DNA of 45,225 nt from Lobosporangium transversale. Taxonomy: Eukaryota > Mortierellomycota > Mortierellomycetes > Mortierellales > Mortierellaceae. Each line of letters opens with the position of its first letter. Within the stretch, counting starts at the first letter, position 1. Below the pieces are notes generated by a model. The model searched no databases. It saw nothing but the letters and a program-made list of their open reading frames with translations, and was not told the origin of the DNA. The stretch covers positions 1 through 45,225 of the forward strand of contig NW_019029076.1 in NCBI RefSeq assembly GCF_002105155.1. The letters run 5' to 3'. Position numbers and translations under genes: made by a program. Below, one piece after another: positions 1-13,605 of the stretch.

Positions 1-1473
1 AAATCAAATCAATTTATTCGTTATTGATGATCCCATTGGGACAACGTGAAGACACGGGAGTTGCATAACAATTATCAAACTGTCAAAGGTGTAATTGACA
101 TAGTTACGTAAAACCAAGCCGGGAGAATTTGTGATAAATCTTCCCAATCTTGTGATCACATTAAAAAAAAAAAGATACAGTAGACTGGAACTGGAGATGC
201 AGATGCAGATGCAGATGCAGATGCTTATTAGTTTTTCCAAGATAAGAGTTAGAGTTGAGCCTTTTGCTGAACAGACTTTGTACCTCATTGGTCAAAAACT
301 GTCGGCTCTGGAGAAAGTTTTGCCGTTTTCCCTTCCCCCCCTCCCTTTTTTTTTTTTTGTTATTTTTATTTTTATAAGATGACTTCCAGACCCATCTAGG
401 CATTTGTATATTTATAATGTTATATTTGTTAAAAATATAAGAGTTAGTAGGTTCTGTCTAGTCGAGTCAACTTCTTGTATCCTTAAACTCTATTCATTTC
501 AACTCGAAAATAAACCACATCTCACATCTTTATATCTCAGTTGAGACCAAATCACTTGACCTGTTGTTTCATTCTCTCTCACACACATCCTAGGTCAAAT
601 TGCAATATTCATTGAGTACCTTCTCCATCAACCACTCCCCTTGGCTCTTGGTATGAAGAGATACTTGAACAAATCAAATCAATGTTGCAGCTTTCAGAAT
701 GTGTAGACTCTGATAGCTCTTGGAGGGAGGAAACTCGAGTCAGAAAGAGTGAGAGTGGAATCAAAGTCCATAATCTTTTTTTTTTTTTTTTTTTTTTTTT
801 CTTTCCTTTTCTCTATCTCGTCATGCCTGTAAACAATATTATTTCCCCATGTGGATGATATTCACTACCTTACTGACATTGTAAATCGAATCTGAAGAAC
901 GCTTTGCAGTAGAGTTGAGGATCCAGATGTGCTTTTGTTTAATGATCTCTATTTTGTCGTCATCCCACTCTAATTTTTCCTTGATTCCATCAAGTTCATA
1001 GCCCAAAGCGCAACATTTTAGATGACTGATTTTGCCCTTTCCCTTTCATTGGGAGAGGGCTCGAGCCAAATAATTAAAGTTTTGGAATTGAAATATTGAA
1101 GGGAAGGCCTTTTTTTTTTTTTTTTTTTTTTTATTTTTTTCTATGGTACGTGTACAAAAGTGACGAATGGCCTACTGGATTAGTTACTAGGACGGCTCTC
1201 CATCGCCAAGGCTTAAGGAGTAAAAGTGAACAATCGTAGGAGGATGCCAGATGAGGACAATAATCATGATCAGCATAAAGCTCGATGTGAGCGGGTGGGA
1301 AAAAAAAAAAAAAAAGGTATTTATGCCGAGTCAGTACTTCAGACTGTAGGCTAATGAGAGAGCTACATTGGTATGAAAACAGATATTGCTCCTAGAATCG
1401 GAAACGGACAACTCCTTTCTTTGATTTCTTTTTTATTTTCTTGGCAATGCTTAAAATGTGTGCACGTGAACAG

Positions 1474-1509
<36 letters not shown>

Positions 1510-2212
1510 GCTTTCGAGCAAGATTTCATTGGTCGGTTTTTCTTTAGAACCATTGAGAATTAGAGGGTCAGAGAGAATGAAGCGATCACTTAATATCATT
1601 TAGCACCAGTACACAAGCTGGTGCCAGCTATGATTGTTGACTTTCTGACTCAAGTCTTAAAATCTGTGCATGACGATGGAATACGACTGACTAGTGTCCA
1701 TGTTTGTTGCTTTTTAGTCCAAGGACATTCTGTCTAGTACTTTTCCTTCCACGTCTTGCGACTATGGACTAGAGAAGGATAAATGTCATGCTTTCGACAG
1801 AACTGGTGCCCTCCTATAAGCCAAGAAGAAAGGGAAATTGTAATCCAAAGGATCCCAGAGTCTCATCAAGTTCCCAGTCGTCATCATTATGATGATCATG
1901 ATGACTGTTTCGCACCTGCCTTGGTCCTTGATAATTTTTGTTCATTATGTTGTTTTATGCAAAGCTTGGGTCGCGTGAGGTTTTTGGATTCAAACTTGGT
2001 CCCAAACTGTCAAATTGTCGCGAATGACGTTAATTTTTTTTTATTTTTTTTTTACCCACGTTGTTTTTATGTCTACTTTTACATTTGCCCTTTCTTTCAT
2101 TCATCATTCATCATTGAATTATAAAAACACAAACAAACAAAATAAGAATAAAAATAAAGTAAAAAAGAAAAAAGTAAAAGCAAAAAAAAAAAAAGCAAGC
2201 ACCAACACCATC
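1..2212. other. Intergenic region without a recognised gene
   Basis: No open frame here looks like a protein; the short frames are driven by homopolymers. The stretch holds T runs of about 20-25 nt near 777-800, 1111-1131 and 1481-1505, and an A-rich leader (about 2120-2195) just before the next gene that probably belongs to its 5' UTR or promoter. It may include the 3' flank of a gene lying off the left edge. Nothing RNA-like was recognised. Confidence 0.6.
195..224. repeat. Hexanucleotide microsatellite (AGATGC)5
   Basis: Five perfect tandem copies of AGATGC. The frames reading through it are artefacts of the repeat. Confidence 0.9.
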
Positions 2213-2910
2213 ATGCCTACTCGAAACGCTTACATTGGAACCATTGCCCTCTTTGTGGTCACATTTGCTTTCCAACTTACATCATTGTTTGACCCCAAGT
2301 GGTAAGCATGCATTCTCGAAATAATAATGATAATAATAATAATAAAACTTGTTTTTCTTGAAGGGTAACAATGTAAGCAGTACGGAATCGCTTGGCAGAA
2401 TTAATATGAGTAATAATAACTAAAAAAAAAAAAAAAAAAAAAAAAAAACCATGTCTGTATGAATGGACAAATATAATATGAACAATAATAATAAATAGGG
2501 TGCGGTATACGAGTCCCGAACCTTTCTACACAGAGACCAACTATGGTCTCTTCCAGAAATGCTCAAGCTTAACGGATGATTGTCGTCGGTTCCCTCAAAA
2601 GTCTTGGGGAGATTGTGATCAGGACAAGGGCTCGGGTCGGTGGGTCAAGCTCTGTGGAGAATGGCGCGTCGCAGCGGGCCTCAATGTTGCAGCTGCCATC
2701 TTTGGACTGGTGATCCTGTTTGCATTGGGCACTGTGTTGTATTCGGGTGAGAGATGGCATGCCAACGGATGGAAGCATGTCCTTGGCCTCATGGGCATCT
2801 TTGGTGAGTGGGATAATAAGACCTGTAAAAAAAAAAAAAAAAAGCAAAGCGAAACTGGTTCTTTTTTTAATCCAACAAGTTGTTAATATTGTTGAAATAC
2901 CTCTTCTTTC

Positions 2911-2944
<34 letters not shown>

Positions 2945-3136
2945 CTAGCTGGACTCCAAGTCATGTCGATGGGATTGATTGCGCATGTGGCACAGACCTC
3001 ATCAATGTTTGTCCATCATCATTACGGCCTCTCATTTGTCTTGTCAAATGTCTCTTGGGTTTTTGCAACTGCCCTTGCGATCGGCGTCATGCTCTATGCC
3101 AAATATGCTGCTCAGGGTCGCATTGCCTTGGAATAA
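2213..3136 (+). CDS. Four-helix claudin/PMP22-like membrane protein, three exons
   Basis: Exons 2213-2301, 2499-2803 and 2949-3136 join in frame with GTAAGC and GTGAGT donors and TAG acceptors to give 193 residues. Four hydrophobic segments are visible: about residues 7-26, a second within exon 2 after WRVAAGLN, a third spanning the exon 2/3 junction (LGLMGIFG to GLQVMSMGLIAHV) and a fourth near the C-terminus (WVFATALAIGVMLYA). The first extracellular loop carries a W, then GLFQKC and further cysteines, recalling the W-GLW-C-C signature of the claudin/PMP22/SUR7-like tetraspan superfamily. That points to a plasma-membrane or cell-cortex protein; the exact role is unknown. The start is the first ATG in an exon-like context after an A-rich leader. 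An AATAAA lies at 3271. Both introns contain long A runs. The membrane topology is much surer than the family name. Confidence 0.75.
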
Positions 3137-4809
<1,673 letters not shown>

Positions 4810-6537
4810 ATGTCCAGGGCTCATTCTTATGCTCAGGTGAGTGGGAAATCCTTTTTTTTTTTTTTTTTTTTTTTTCTTATTCTCTTTCCAACATTGCCAT
4901 GAACTCTATCAGTCTCGCAAAGAAAAATACCCACTCTTGCTTTCTTAGTGTATAGTATGCTTATCCCGTCTTTTTTAATTTTTTTTTTAATTACTCTTAT
5001 ATAGATTCCACTCATGGAAACATCTGCGACGGAGGCCAGAGACCATGATACCCACAATAACGATAACGATAATGACACCAATCATCGCCGAAACCTGGCC
5101 ATTGCCCGCAGTCAAAAAAGCTCCCGGAACAGCAACAGAAATAATGACCACCGTGGATATGCCACGTTGCGCAATACTGAAGATGATGGCGATGAGGACG
5201 ACGAACTTGAGAACGCTGGTGAAAACAGTGTCATGCTTCGACCTATGGCCTCGTCTTCTTCAACCACTCCTGCCCCTACTGCTGCATCTGGCTCTAGTTC
5301 CAGTTCGGGCTCTGCTCCCCGACGCCATGTATACTCCACAAATTCTAATAGTGACGACGAAGACGACCACGACCAGGACAATGAAATTTCCATAGCCCCC
5401 CCTGCAGAAACATCTTCATCTAATATCAGAGGCTCCACAGCCACATCAACTACAAAGAGATCAGGCGCTCGTACAACCAATATGTCCTTCCTCGCACGTC
5501 TGACCGGTCGACAACGTCCAGAAAGGGATGCCCAAAGGATGGTTCGCTCTGCCGTAGATGGTGTCTTTTCCAACTTATCAGCCAAGCCACGGGTGGAAAA
5601 ACCTTATGAAGAAGAACTACCTCCAGTATGTATTTTATACAACCGCAATGTTTTTTTTAGGGGGGATTTTTTTGAGTTTGATTATACCTCCATGGATGTA
5701 AAGAAAAAGACAAACTGTACTCATTAATCGTTGTTATTATTATCATCGTTACATCTCAATAAACAATAATAGGCATACAAGACTGCAGCTTTGGACGTAT
5801 CTCCGGCATATCATGAGACAAATCTCCCTCCTGGATTTACAGACGAAGATGATATGTTACTCGTGGAGGGTTTACCTGTTGGCGGACTGTTAGGTTTCAT
5901 GTGGAATATGATTAGTAAGTTCATCATTCTTTTATCTCTCTTCAAATCTTTTTTTTTTTTTTTTTTTTTTTTTTTCTCCTCCCTCTAGAAAAAGATCCTG
6001 TGGATCAGAGTAATTTTTAACCCCTCTCCTCCTTTCTTCCCTTCACATCCTGTAGTTTCAGTCAGTTTCCAATTTGTTGGTTTTTTCTTGACATACCTCC
6101 TACACACTTCGCATGCAACCAAGGAAGGATCCAAGACAGGACTTGGAATTACTCTTGTCTCAATGGGCTACAAAATGATGACCGGACGTTTCCCAGATGG
6201 CTCTGATGACGATGTGGATCCATCCGAAGATTCCGATACAGGATACATGGGCAACCCTGGAAATTCAGGATATTACAGCCCAAGTTCATTGAGGAGAGTG
6301 ACCGATTATGAATGGCTATCATATATTCTGTTGATGTTGGGAATGGCTATCCTAGTCCAGTCAGTCTCTTCCTTCACAAGAGTCAAGCTATCAGAGATCA
6401 GGATCCAGTTGGCAGCACATTCTGCAACACATGCTGAAGCCACCGTCTCAGGAAGTGCTGCTGCTGGAGCTTCATCATCATCAACATCAACGTCAGGAGA
6501 AGGACGATCGGGTACGGTCGTTATCACAATAGTCTAG
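4810..6537 (+). CDS. Bsd2/NDFIP-family adaptor of the Rsp5 (NEDD4-type) ubiquitin ligase
   Basis: Four exons, 4810-4836, 5005-5625, 5773-5914 and 6056-6537, join in frame to 423 residues. The start MSRAHSYAQ is a 9-codon mini-exon. Residues about 20-180 are Asn/Asp/Ser-rich and disordered. A PPAY motif (residues 215-218), the type bound by WW domains of Rsp5/NEDD4, is assembled across the second intron. Then follow PPGFTDEDDMLLVEGLPVGG, two closely spaced hydrophobic segments (GFMWNMI... and FVGFFLTYLL), the TGLGITLVSMGYKMM element, and a third membrane segment (YILLMLGMAILVQSV). This order matches the NEDD4/Bsd2 family (Bsd2, Tre1/2, NDFIP1/2). Family members sit in Golgi/endosomal membranes and recruit the ligase to metal transporters such as Smf1. 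The gene ends 302 bp from the convergent Net1-like gene. Introns carry long T runs. Confidence 0.88.
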
Positions 6538-6839
6538 TCCTAGGCGAGAGCGATAGTAATTCGATACGGTGCCATTTTTTTTTTTTTTTTTTTTTTTGCT
6601 CTATCGGCCCCTGTCCCTCCTCTGCTTGAGTCATGATGTCCATTATTAAAATAATAAAAATAAAAATACAATAATAATAATAATAACAATAACAATTGCT
6701 ATTTGTCAATGAGCAAAGTCATATTTGATGGATGATACAGTTAATAAAAAAAAAAATAAAGACAGGAAGACAGAAATAATCCCTCTTAATATTACTAATT
6801 TTTAACTAAAAAAGCGAGGGATCATGTCTTCGGAGTCCT

Positions 6840-9333
6840 TTATTGAAACATTGCATTCAGATTTCCACTCCTGCGTGGTTTCTTTGCATTGGTCTTTTCA
6901 CCGTTGATCGAGGGGGCATTGGATCGCCTCTTCTTACCCGCAATCTTCACAACGGGCTTTTCCTCTTCGCTACTGCTGCTATCCGAATCCGAGGACGAAT
7001 CCGAGGACGAATCTGAGGACGAATCTGAGGACGAGGACGAGTCAGTGTTGTCCTCTTCATCACCAACATTGAGAGATTTCCCTGCTCTCACTTTTTGCAT
7101 AAGCAGAGCTGCCTCTTTGATCCCCCCATTAGGTTTCCGAACCGAGGCAACGGGTACAGTGGGCGAACCTAAAGCAGATCCAATAGAACTCTTGGCCTGT
7201 GCCTGTGCTTTGGCCTGTGCTGCAAGGAATGATAGAGTTTGAAGTCGAGACATCCCATTCATAGACTGGAGATCTGTCAAGGACGCGAGGCCACCATTTT
7301 GAAGTATGGAGGAGCCCATTACAGGGCGTGATGGTGTAAAGACACTCCTATCACCATTGTTGTTGTCGTTGTTGTCGCTGTTGTCGTTCTCGTTACTGCC
7401 GGTTCTATTAATGTTGCCGGTGTTGTTTTTCAAACTGAAGACATTACCAAGGACACCACTTGCCTTCTTCTGCTTCGCCATCTCTTCTCTCATCCTTACT
7501 TTCTTCACTATCCTCTCTTCTTCATCCTCATCCTCTTCTTCTTCCTCCTCCCCCTGCTCTTCCCCCACCTCATTCCCCTCATTTTCTTCATAGTCATCAT
7601 CGCTGTCAGTAACCGAATCCAAGTCCGGGTCAGATGAATCGGATGAATCGGATGAATCTGATGAATCCGATGAATCTGATGAATCCGATGAATCCGATGA
7701 ATCTGACGAATCCGATGAATCCGATGAATCTGACGAATCCGATGAATCCGATGAATCCGAGTCTGAGCTGGTTGAATCATCGTCTGGTTCGTTTTCGCCT
7801 TCGCCTCCATTTTCGCTTTCAATCTTTTCAATCTCCTTTTTGATGGACTCGAGACTCTTGTGTTTAAGCGCAGGCTTTTTCTTTATAGGCTGAAGTTTCT
7901 CCTCATCTCTGTCCCTTACGTCCTTTCCATTGGGCAGTCCCGTACCTGGCTTCAGGTTAGAGTCTTCTGTCTTGATTTTCTTTGACCGAGTAGCGCTAAC
8001 AGTAGGTACCACTGAGGGTTTTGAGTCGGTGACAGGAGCAGTGACAGAAGCAGTGACAGAAGTAGAGACAGGGGTAGAGGCTGGAACAGGGGCTGGAGCA
8101 GAGACTGGAGCAGAGACTGGAGCAGAGACTGAAGCAGAGACTGGCGTAGAAACAGGAGCAGAGACAGAAGTCAATGATTGCTTCAGCTTTGAAGACGGAG
8201 GTAAATGTGGAACATCGATAAATGGAGTTGTTGTCTTTGCTGTTGAGGCAGTCTTGACAGGAGCTGAAGATCCTTGATTTGCCTTTGGTGATTTTGGGGA
8301 CGACGTTGTCGTTTTTGGTCCCGCTTTCGATGGTCTGGACAGGCCAACAACAGGCGGTGCCTCCAATGCAACGCTCTGATTGGCTTCGCCCGAACCTTCC
8401 TCTTCAGAACTTGAGTCATCCATACTGGGCCTGTTAATGAATCTCTGTTGTGGAACATTGGTGATAACTGGATGATGAAGGGCTCCATGATAGTCATCAT
8501 CTGCATCAACTTTAGCATTAGCATTAGTATTTGCTGTGTCAGTGTCGGTAGTTGTGGTAGTTGTTTTAGTTGCTTTAGATGTTGCGGCAGAGTTGATGGA
8601 CTGACTTTGTGCCTGCTGTTGGTTCTTTTGGTCAAAGAAGGCAAAAACCTCTTCTTGGTCCGGATATGTTTCTGCTTCCACTGGCTCTTTGACAGTCAAT
8701 GGGGGTGCTGTTGGCTTCGACAGGGAAGCTGATGGTGCAGATAGGGAAGTTGATGGTACAGACAGGGAAGCTGATGGTGCAGACAGGGGAGCTGATGGTG
8801 CAGACAGGGGAGCTGATGGCGCAGACAGGGAAGCTGATGGTGCAGACAGGGAAGCTGATGGTGCAGACAGGGAAGCAGGGGTGGCAACCACGGGTTCAGT
8901 CTGGGCATTCAAAGTGGATTTCAACTTTTCTGCCTCAGCCTTCGCTTTGCTTGGGCGGCCCCGTTTCTTTGGAATTAGAGGTGTAGTGGCATCAGCAGCA
9001 GGAGCAGCAGCAGCAATGGTGGTGTTAGGAGACTTTGCATCAGAATCTTTTTCGGATTTCTTTTTTTGAGAAGAGCTCTTGGATGGGGTCTTCTTTGCAG
9101 CCTGAGAGTTTCCTTCATCCTCAGGAGAGAGAGCTTGGTCATCTTTCTCCAGGACCTGCTGATCCAGCGCTACCATACTGGCTTGTGCTGCGATACCGGC
9201 TTGAGCCTTCGTGGCGGCAGCACGAGGGGTTCTCGGGACAGTTTCCTTTTTGGATCCCTTCTTGGCTACCACTTTCTCTACCTTGTCTGCTTTGTCTACT
9301 TTGTCAAGGCGGCCATTAAGCCATTGAATGGTA

Positions 9334-9367
<34 letters not shown>

Positions 9368-11180
9368 TGTGAGTAATATATATATAAAATTGCCCTCTTT
9401 TTCATTTCTTCTTTAGGAATGTGAACAAGATATTATGATGATCTAGGGTTCTATCTTTGGACCCATAATTGTTCTGATAGGATATGCTTACCTGTAGCAT
9501 TAGCAGTAGCGTTATCTACCTTACCCTCTTGCCTCTGGCTCTCCTCCTCTTGCTCCTGGCTCTCCCCCTCTTGATCCTGGCTTTCTTTTTCTAGCTTTTT
9601 CTTAGTCACGGTTTCTTTTCGTTTCGGGGTCTTGGGCGGGGTTGTCGTCTTCTTTGGAGTCTTTTCGTCGACATCCAATTTTAAACTTTGAGTACCAGGG
9701 ATCTTTTCCTTTTTTTTGCTGTCAATACTATCCATTGGGCTGGGCAATTCCGTTTCTTTCATAGATGTTATTGGTTGAGCGTCGTTAGCGTCGTTAGCGT
9801 CGCTAGTATCCTTAGCATTGTTGGCATCCTTAGCATTGCTGGCATCCTTAGCATTGCTGGCATCCTTAGCATTGCTGGCATCGTTGGCATCGTTGACATC
9901 TTTGGCACCTTTGGCATCTTTGGCACCTTTGGCATCTTTGGCACCTTTGGCTTCTTTGGCATCTTTGGTATCTTTGACATCCTTAGCACTTTTAGTATTC
10001 TTGATATCAGTTTTCCGTTTTTTTAGTGGAATCAGATGTGTACTGGTATCAGGTCCTGCAGAATTAACTGCAGCCTGTTGAGGCTGCGCTTGAGGCTGTG
10101 ATGATTGTGGTTGCGGCTGTGTTAGTGTCTGTAGTTCTGGTTGCGGTTCTAGCTGTGGTTCCGGCTGTGGCTGTGATTGCGATTGAGGTTGTGGTTGTGA
10201 TTGAAGCTGCACTTGAGGCTGTAATTGCTGATGCTGTGGTAGCTGTGGCTGCTGTGGCTGCTGCTGCTGCTTTGGCGATTGTGATTGGGGTTGAGGTTGC
10301 TGTTGCGGCTCCAGTTGTGGCTGCGGCTGCGGCTGTGGCTGCTGCTGCTGTTTTGATGATTGAAGCTCTGGTAGTTGATCCTGCTGCCCCGGTGATTGTG
10401 GTTGCGGTTGCGATTGTGGTTGTGGTTGTGGTTGCGGTTGCGGTTGTGGTTGTGATTGTGATTGCGATTGTGGTTGTGGTTGCGATTGTGGTTGCGGTTG
10501 TGGTTGTGGTTGCGGTTGGGGTTGAGGCTGTGGCTGCTGCTTCTTTGGGAATTGTGGTGGCATTGATTGGGGGCGTGAGAACATTTGATAGTGTTGCTGC
10601 CCTAAGAACTGTGCGTGTGGTTGCGGCTGTGTTTGAAATTGTGGGAACTGTTGATATTGGTGCTTTAGTGGTTGCTGTTGTTCTTGCTGCTGCTGTAGCT
10701 GTAGCTGTTCTCCATCTGATGATTCAGAGCAAACTGCAAAAAGCTGGTCCGATTGCTTAAAGATGTCGCAAACCACATAATTATCATCTAGTTCGAACCC
10801 ATCTTTGTCGGTAAGCGCGTGTATTTTTAGGTTTCCCTTCCTAGAGGAGGAAAAAAATAAAAAATAGTAATAATAAAATCAAAGAAAATAAAATAGAACG
10901 TTAATTTGTTTATCAATCTTAACAGAAAACAAAAACGTCCATTGATCCGAGTGAGGAAGAGAAGAATAGACTTCTGATGTCCGTTATAATGAGGTGATTA
11001 AGACGCCACATACTCGAGAGGGTACTTTTGTGAAAACCGTTGATCGACAATAGAACGAAGCTCATAGATTGATGTTCCAGACGAAGCGAGAACTAAGAAT
11101 TTCTTGATATATTCTTGGGCCCTCTCAGGAGGATCTAGGACGGTCACTTTGACCTGGAGCTGGTACTTTTGCTCCACCAT
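6840..11180 (-). CDS. Net1/Dnt1-like nucleolar protein (Cdc14-anchor type N-terminus), three exons
   Basis: Read on the minus strand: exon 11180-11014, exon 10840-9492, exon 9295-6840, giving 1323 residues with every phase consistent. Residues 1-100 (YQLQVKVTVLDPP..., KIHALTDKDGFELDDNYVVCDIF) resemble the ubiquitin-like N-terminal domain of Net1/Tof2/Dnt1, which in yeast anchors Cdc14 phosphatase and Sir2 in the nucleolus. The rest is low complexity: a Gln/Pro block (about 102-312), Lys-Asp-Ala repeats (about 339-407), an AT-hook-like core KKRGRPSKA (about 615), a Pro-Ser-Ala-Ser-Leu block (about 645-705), an Asp-Ser-Ser block (about 1008-1073) and a basic tail (KKRR, KKPRRS). Acidic-serine/basic alternation is typical of nucleolar phosphoproteins. 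The weakest point is the third exon's acceptor: an A-rich tract precedes it, and 9295 (AG at 9297-9296) or a site 9 bp further on both keep the frame. The family call rests on the N-terminal domain only. Confidence 0.72.
7630..7762 (-). repeat. Coding tandem repeat (9-bp units, Asp-Ser-Ser)
   Basis: About 14 near-identical 9-bp units (plus-strand GATGAATCN type) inside exon 3 of the Net1-like gene, encoding an acidic phosphoserine-type tract. Third positions vary, so the run has been kept in frame under some constraint. Confidence 0.9.
8722..8880 (-). repeat. Coding tandem repeat encoding Pro-Ser-Ala-Ser-Leu-Ser-Ala
   Basis: Seven to eight copies of a 21-bp unit inside the Net1-like gene, with small substitutions (Ser/Pro, Ala/Val/Thr) between copies. 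Confidence 0.88.
9784..9990 (-). repeat. Coding tandem repeat encoding Lys-Asp-Ala-X blocks
   Basis: Units of 9-15 bp reading (N/G)AKDA(S/N) in exon 2 of the Net1-like gene; lysine-rich blocks of alternating charge. Two unit types are arranged in separate blocks (KGAKDA, then NAKDAS), suggesting successive rounds of slippage. Confidence 0.85.
10101..10560 (-). repeat. Coding Gln-Pro / Gln-Ser dipeptide repeat region
   Basis: Irregular 6-bp repeats encode QPQPQS-type runs through about 150 residues of the Net1-like protein directly after its ubiquitin-like domain. Glutamine CAA/CAG and proline CCN codons are mixed, unlike a recent pure expansion. Confidence 0.85.
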
Positions 11181-12624
11181 GTCTTTTTATTTTTTTTTTT
11201 TTCTCTCTCTAATAAAAGAGTGATGCACTTGGGTTGAATTAGATTATATAATAACGTATAATACAGACAAGTAGGGAAACAACAGTAAGGATTTGATTGA
11301 TCAGATGGATCGTCTTTCGCCCTTGTTTTGAAATGATGTGAACAAGTTTGAACCAACAAAAAACCATTTTTTTTTTTTTTTTTTGTGGAGTGTGGCTTAT
11401 GATTTACGTAAAGCAAGGATACTTAGTTATTTCCAGATCCCTTTCTTTTCCAATAGAATATCAAAGCACTATTTCCACCTAAAGATATCTGGTAAAAAAT
11501 ACAAAAGCTGAAACCTTCAGAACAGATATCCATCGTTATACTTGTTAGGCCATAGTCTCCATAATGTGGCCAGTAAAGATCAGGAAGTGACAGGTTAAAA
11601 GCTATAATTGATGTCTTTCTTAGTAAAAGACCCCACACTGAGTGTATCATCCTCCGTCTGACAAATATAGAGCGGTCTTTCGTATCCTCCAACGTTTCTC
11701 TCAAGCATACATTGAATGAGCAGGACACAACCTACCGACACTAACAATATCCCTAATACACCTTTTCAGCAAATGCCAGGTTGTTGTCTTACAATTATGA
11801 CAAGGGTTGCATTTAAAGAAGTGCTCCCTAGGATTATCAGATGAATAAGTGGGCGCAAATTCATTGCGGTCTACATAACAACGCGGCATCTATATACACG
11901 GGAGATACACCGCGGTTGTGGTGGTGTCAGGACATCATCCGTTCAGGACACTCCATTTCTACATTCATTATGTTGTATTTTAAAACTTTACTTTGATAGA
12001 CGCTCTAGAGGAGAAGAGAAGAGGATTTCAGTGATTAAGCCCTGCTCGTAATCCTCATTAGTGAGATGAGCAAGAAGAGACTGAAGAGCTGAATCACTGA
12101 TTACAATCTAAATGATGTTTAGCATTCAAATCAAGATCGAGACGGATATCATCTCTATTGGGTCTCTCGACAGAGCAGCGATTGATGTCCTAGCGGGAAT
12201 TACAGCGGAGACGACCGATGAATAGTATGGCTAGTAAGAGCAGCTACCCAGGCCAGAGCTAAGGCAGCTTGAATAATATTCAGCGGTGTGAATAACCTTC
12301 TAAAGGATAGTGGAGTCGAGATCAAAGTATATATCGTATCGGTGCAAGCGATCTGTTCTCCATCTGGTGAGCATTTCAGGTCTCTGATACAAATGCAATG
12401 ATCTGTAAGAGTATGCACGGCCAAAGAGAAAAAGTATCTTTGACTTGAGGATAGCTATCGATTGCTCGATGCGTCAAGCTCGGTGTGTCAAGTAGAGATA
12501 CTTCACCATCCATGTATTTTTTCATATAAAAACCTAGCCCTTTTGCTCTTTTTCCTTCTCTCTTCTTCAAACACCTTACAACACTGTAAATAACTCCTTA
12601 AATCTCCACTATCCGTTCCACATC
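11181..12624. other. Gene-poor stretch between the Net1-like gene and a small candidate gene
   Basis: The first part is the divergent upstream region of the Net1-like gene. Minus-strand frames at 11423-11728 and 11701-11889 have a protein-like composition but match nothing I recognise and lack a workable intron between them. The end (12522-12624) has a TATA-like element (CATATAAAAA) and a pyrimidine-rich leader feeding the ATG at 12625. Confidence 0.5.
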
Positions 12625-12892
12625 ATGAAGTTCTCAATCACTGTTGCTCCTCGCATGGCCGTTGCCGCCTTGGTTATGCTCACTCCTAACGTAGTGTTTA
12701 TGCTTGTGTGTGTTGTATTTGTACACTATTCGAGTATGCTAAACATTCGACTTGTTACCACCTCGTCTCGTCTGCCATCTGCCCCTCAACACATCCCTTT
12801 TTGGCCTTATAGCTGCCGCAAATGACGTAGAGAATAACAAAATCAGAATCACTCTCCATCCATGGAAAGCCGCAACCCCCACTCAACACTAG
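12625..12892 (+). CDS. Candidate small secreted peptide, two exons, uncertain splice donor
   Basis: The ATG follows a TATA-like element about 100 bp upstream and a pyrimidine-rich leader, like other promoters here. The encoded start MKFSITVAPRMAVAALVML has the basic-then-hydrophobic shape of a signal peptide. A second exon is suggested by a branch-like GCTAAAC near 12738 and the acceptor TTATAG ending at 12812; from 12813 a frame reads AANDVENNKIRITLHPWK and stops at 12890-12892. A GTGT-type donor in the 12693-12705 stretch would join the two in frame, but no strong GTAAGT exists, so exon 1 cannot be ended precisely. The product would be about 50 residues. Family unknown. It could instead be a decayed copy of a secreted-protein gene. 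Confidence 0.35.
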
Positions 12893-13307
12893 AGTCTAGC
12901 CTTATTATTAAAGAAGGTGGAGAAGCAAGAGCCTTACTAATAGAACAAAGTCAGCCTTAGAGATGATGCTAGCTAACTACAGAAATAACTCAAGTCCGCT
13001 GGTGATCAAAATGACGGATTTCTACGCTCGATACGAATGTTCATAATCCATGAACCTATGAGCTCGTTATTTTTGTATGTGCCAGTTGGGCAAAGCATAT
13101 TAAGATAGGCATGGAAGACTGTACATGGAATTGCACAGTTTTGTTTGCTTCTGAATGAGTGCGAATAAAATAATGGCTTTGGTTTATGATTGTTTTTTTT
13201 TTTTCTTTTATAAAAAAAACTCTGTGCAAGAGAAATAATTCAACTTCACCTGCAATTTCATTCAGGCCTACTGTCTTTGTAGAAAACTGTTCAACAGCGA
13301 TATAATG

Positions 13308-13605
13308 TCATGACCACTCAGTTGATAGTGTAATAGTTCCATCCTTTTCCACTAACGCTTGAAACCTCTCACCTTGGGTAGGATCCCTGCAAGGAACAGA
13401 AGTGCACAACAAGTCAAAGTTAGTTCAAACATTGATGGCTATTGCTCGAGCATACAAAAGCATACAAAAACTATGATTGTTACACTTACAATTTTGTGAA
13501 GGGAGAATCAGTCTCCCAATCATTGTTGCCTCGAGCGCTTAACAGCGCTAATGAGGAAACCCCTCGCAGTTCTCGCTACTGCCATACTGGGTTTGGGCTT
13601 TTCGG
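13308..13605 (-). pseudogene. Relic of a small secreted-protein gene
   Basis: On the minus strand, the exon ending at 13490 reads LALLSARGNNDWETDSPFTK, then GTAAGT. The intron 13489-13387 ends in CCTTGCAG, and exon 13386-13308 continues in phase as LDPTQGERFQALVEKDG followed by TITLSTEWS and a stop. The join is a clean phase-2 junction, which argues for a real gene. Upstream, a possible start (MAVARTARGFLISAV) lies in another frame, so the signal-peptide part appears frameshifted or I have the wrong first exon. No family recognised. It lies about 400 bp from the other small candidate gene and on the opposite strand. Confidence 0.42.

Noticed and set aside
7634..8908. Repetitive frames such as Met-Asn-Pro or Leu-Pro-Cys-Leu arrays, resembling CRISPR-like or repeat proteins
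   Set aside because: Shadows of the coding repeats in the Net1-like gene; there are no spacers, and the genome is eukaryotic.
11423..11889. Two overlapping minus-strand frames with protein-like composition
   Set aside because: No usable intron joins them, no recognised motif, and no clear promoter.
12200..12570. Minus-strand frames with a hydrophobic tail (QAALALAWVAALTS)
   Set aside because: Short, unsupported by splice signals, and overlapping the leader of the plus-strand candidate gene.
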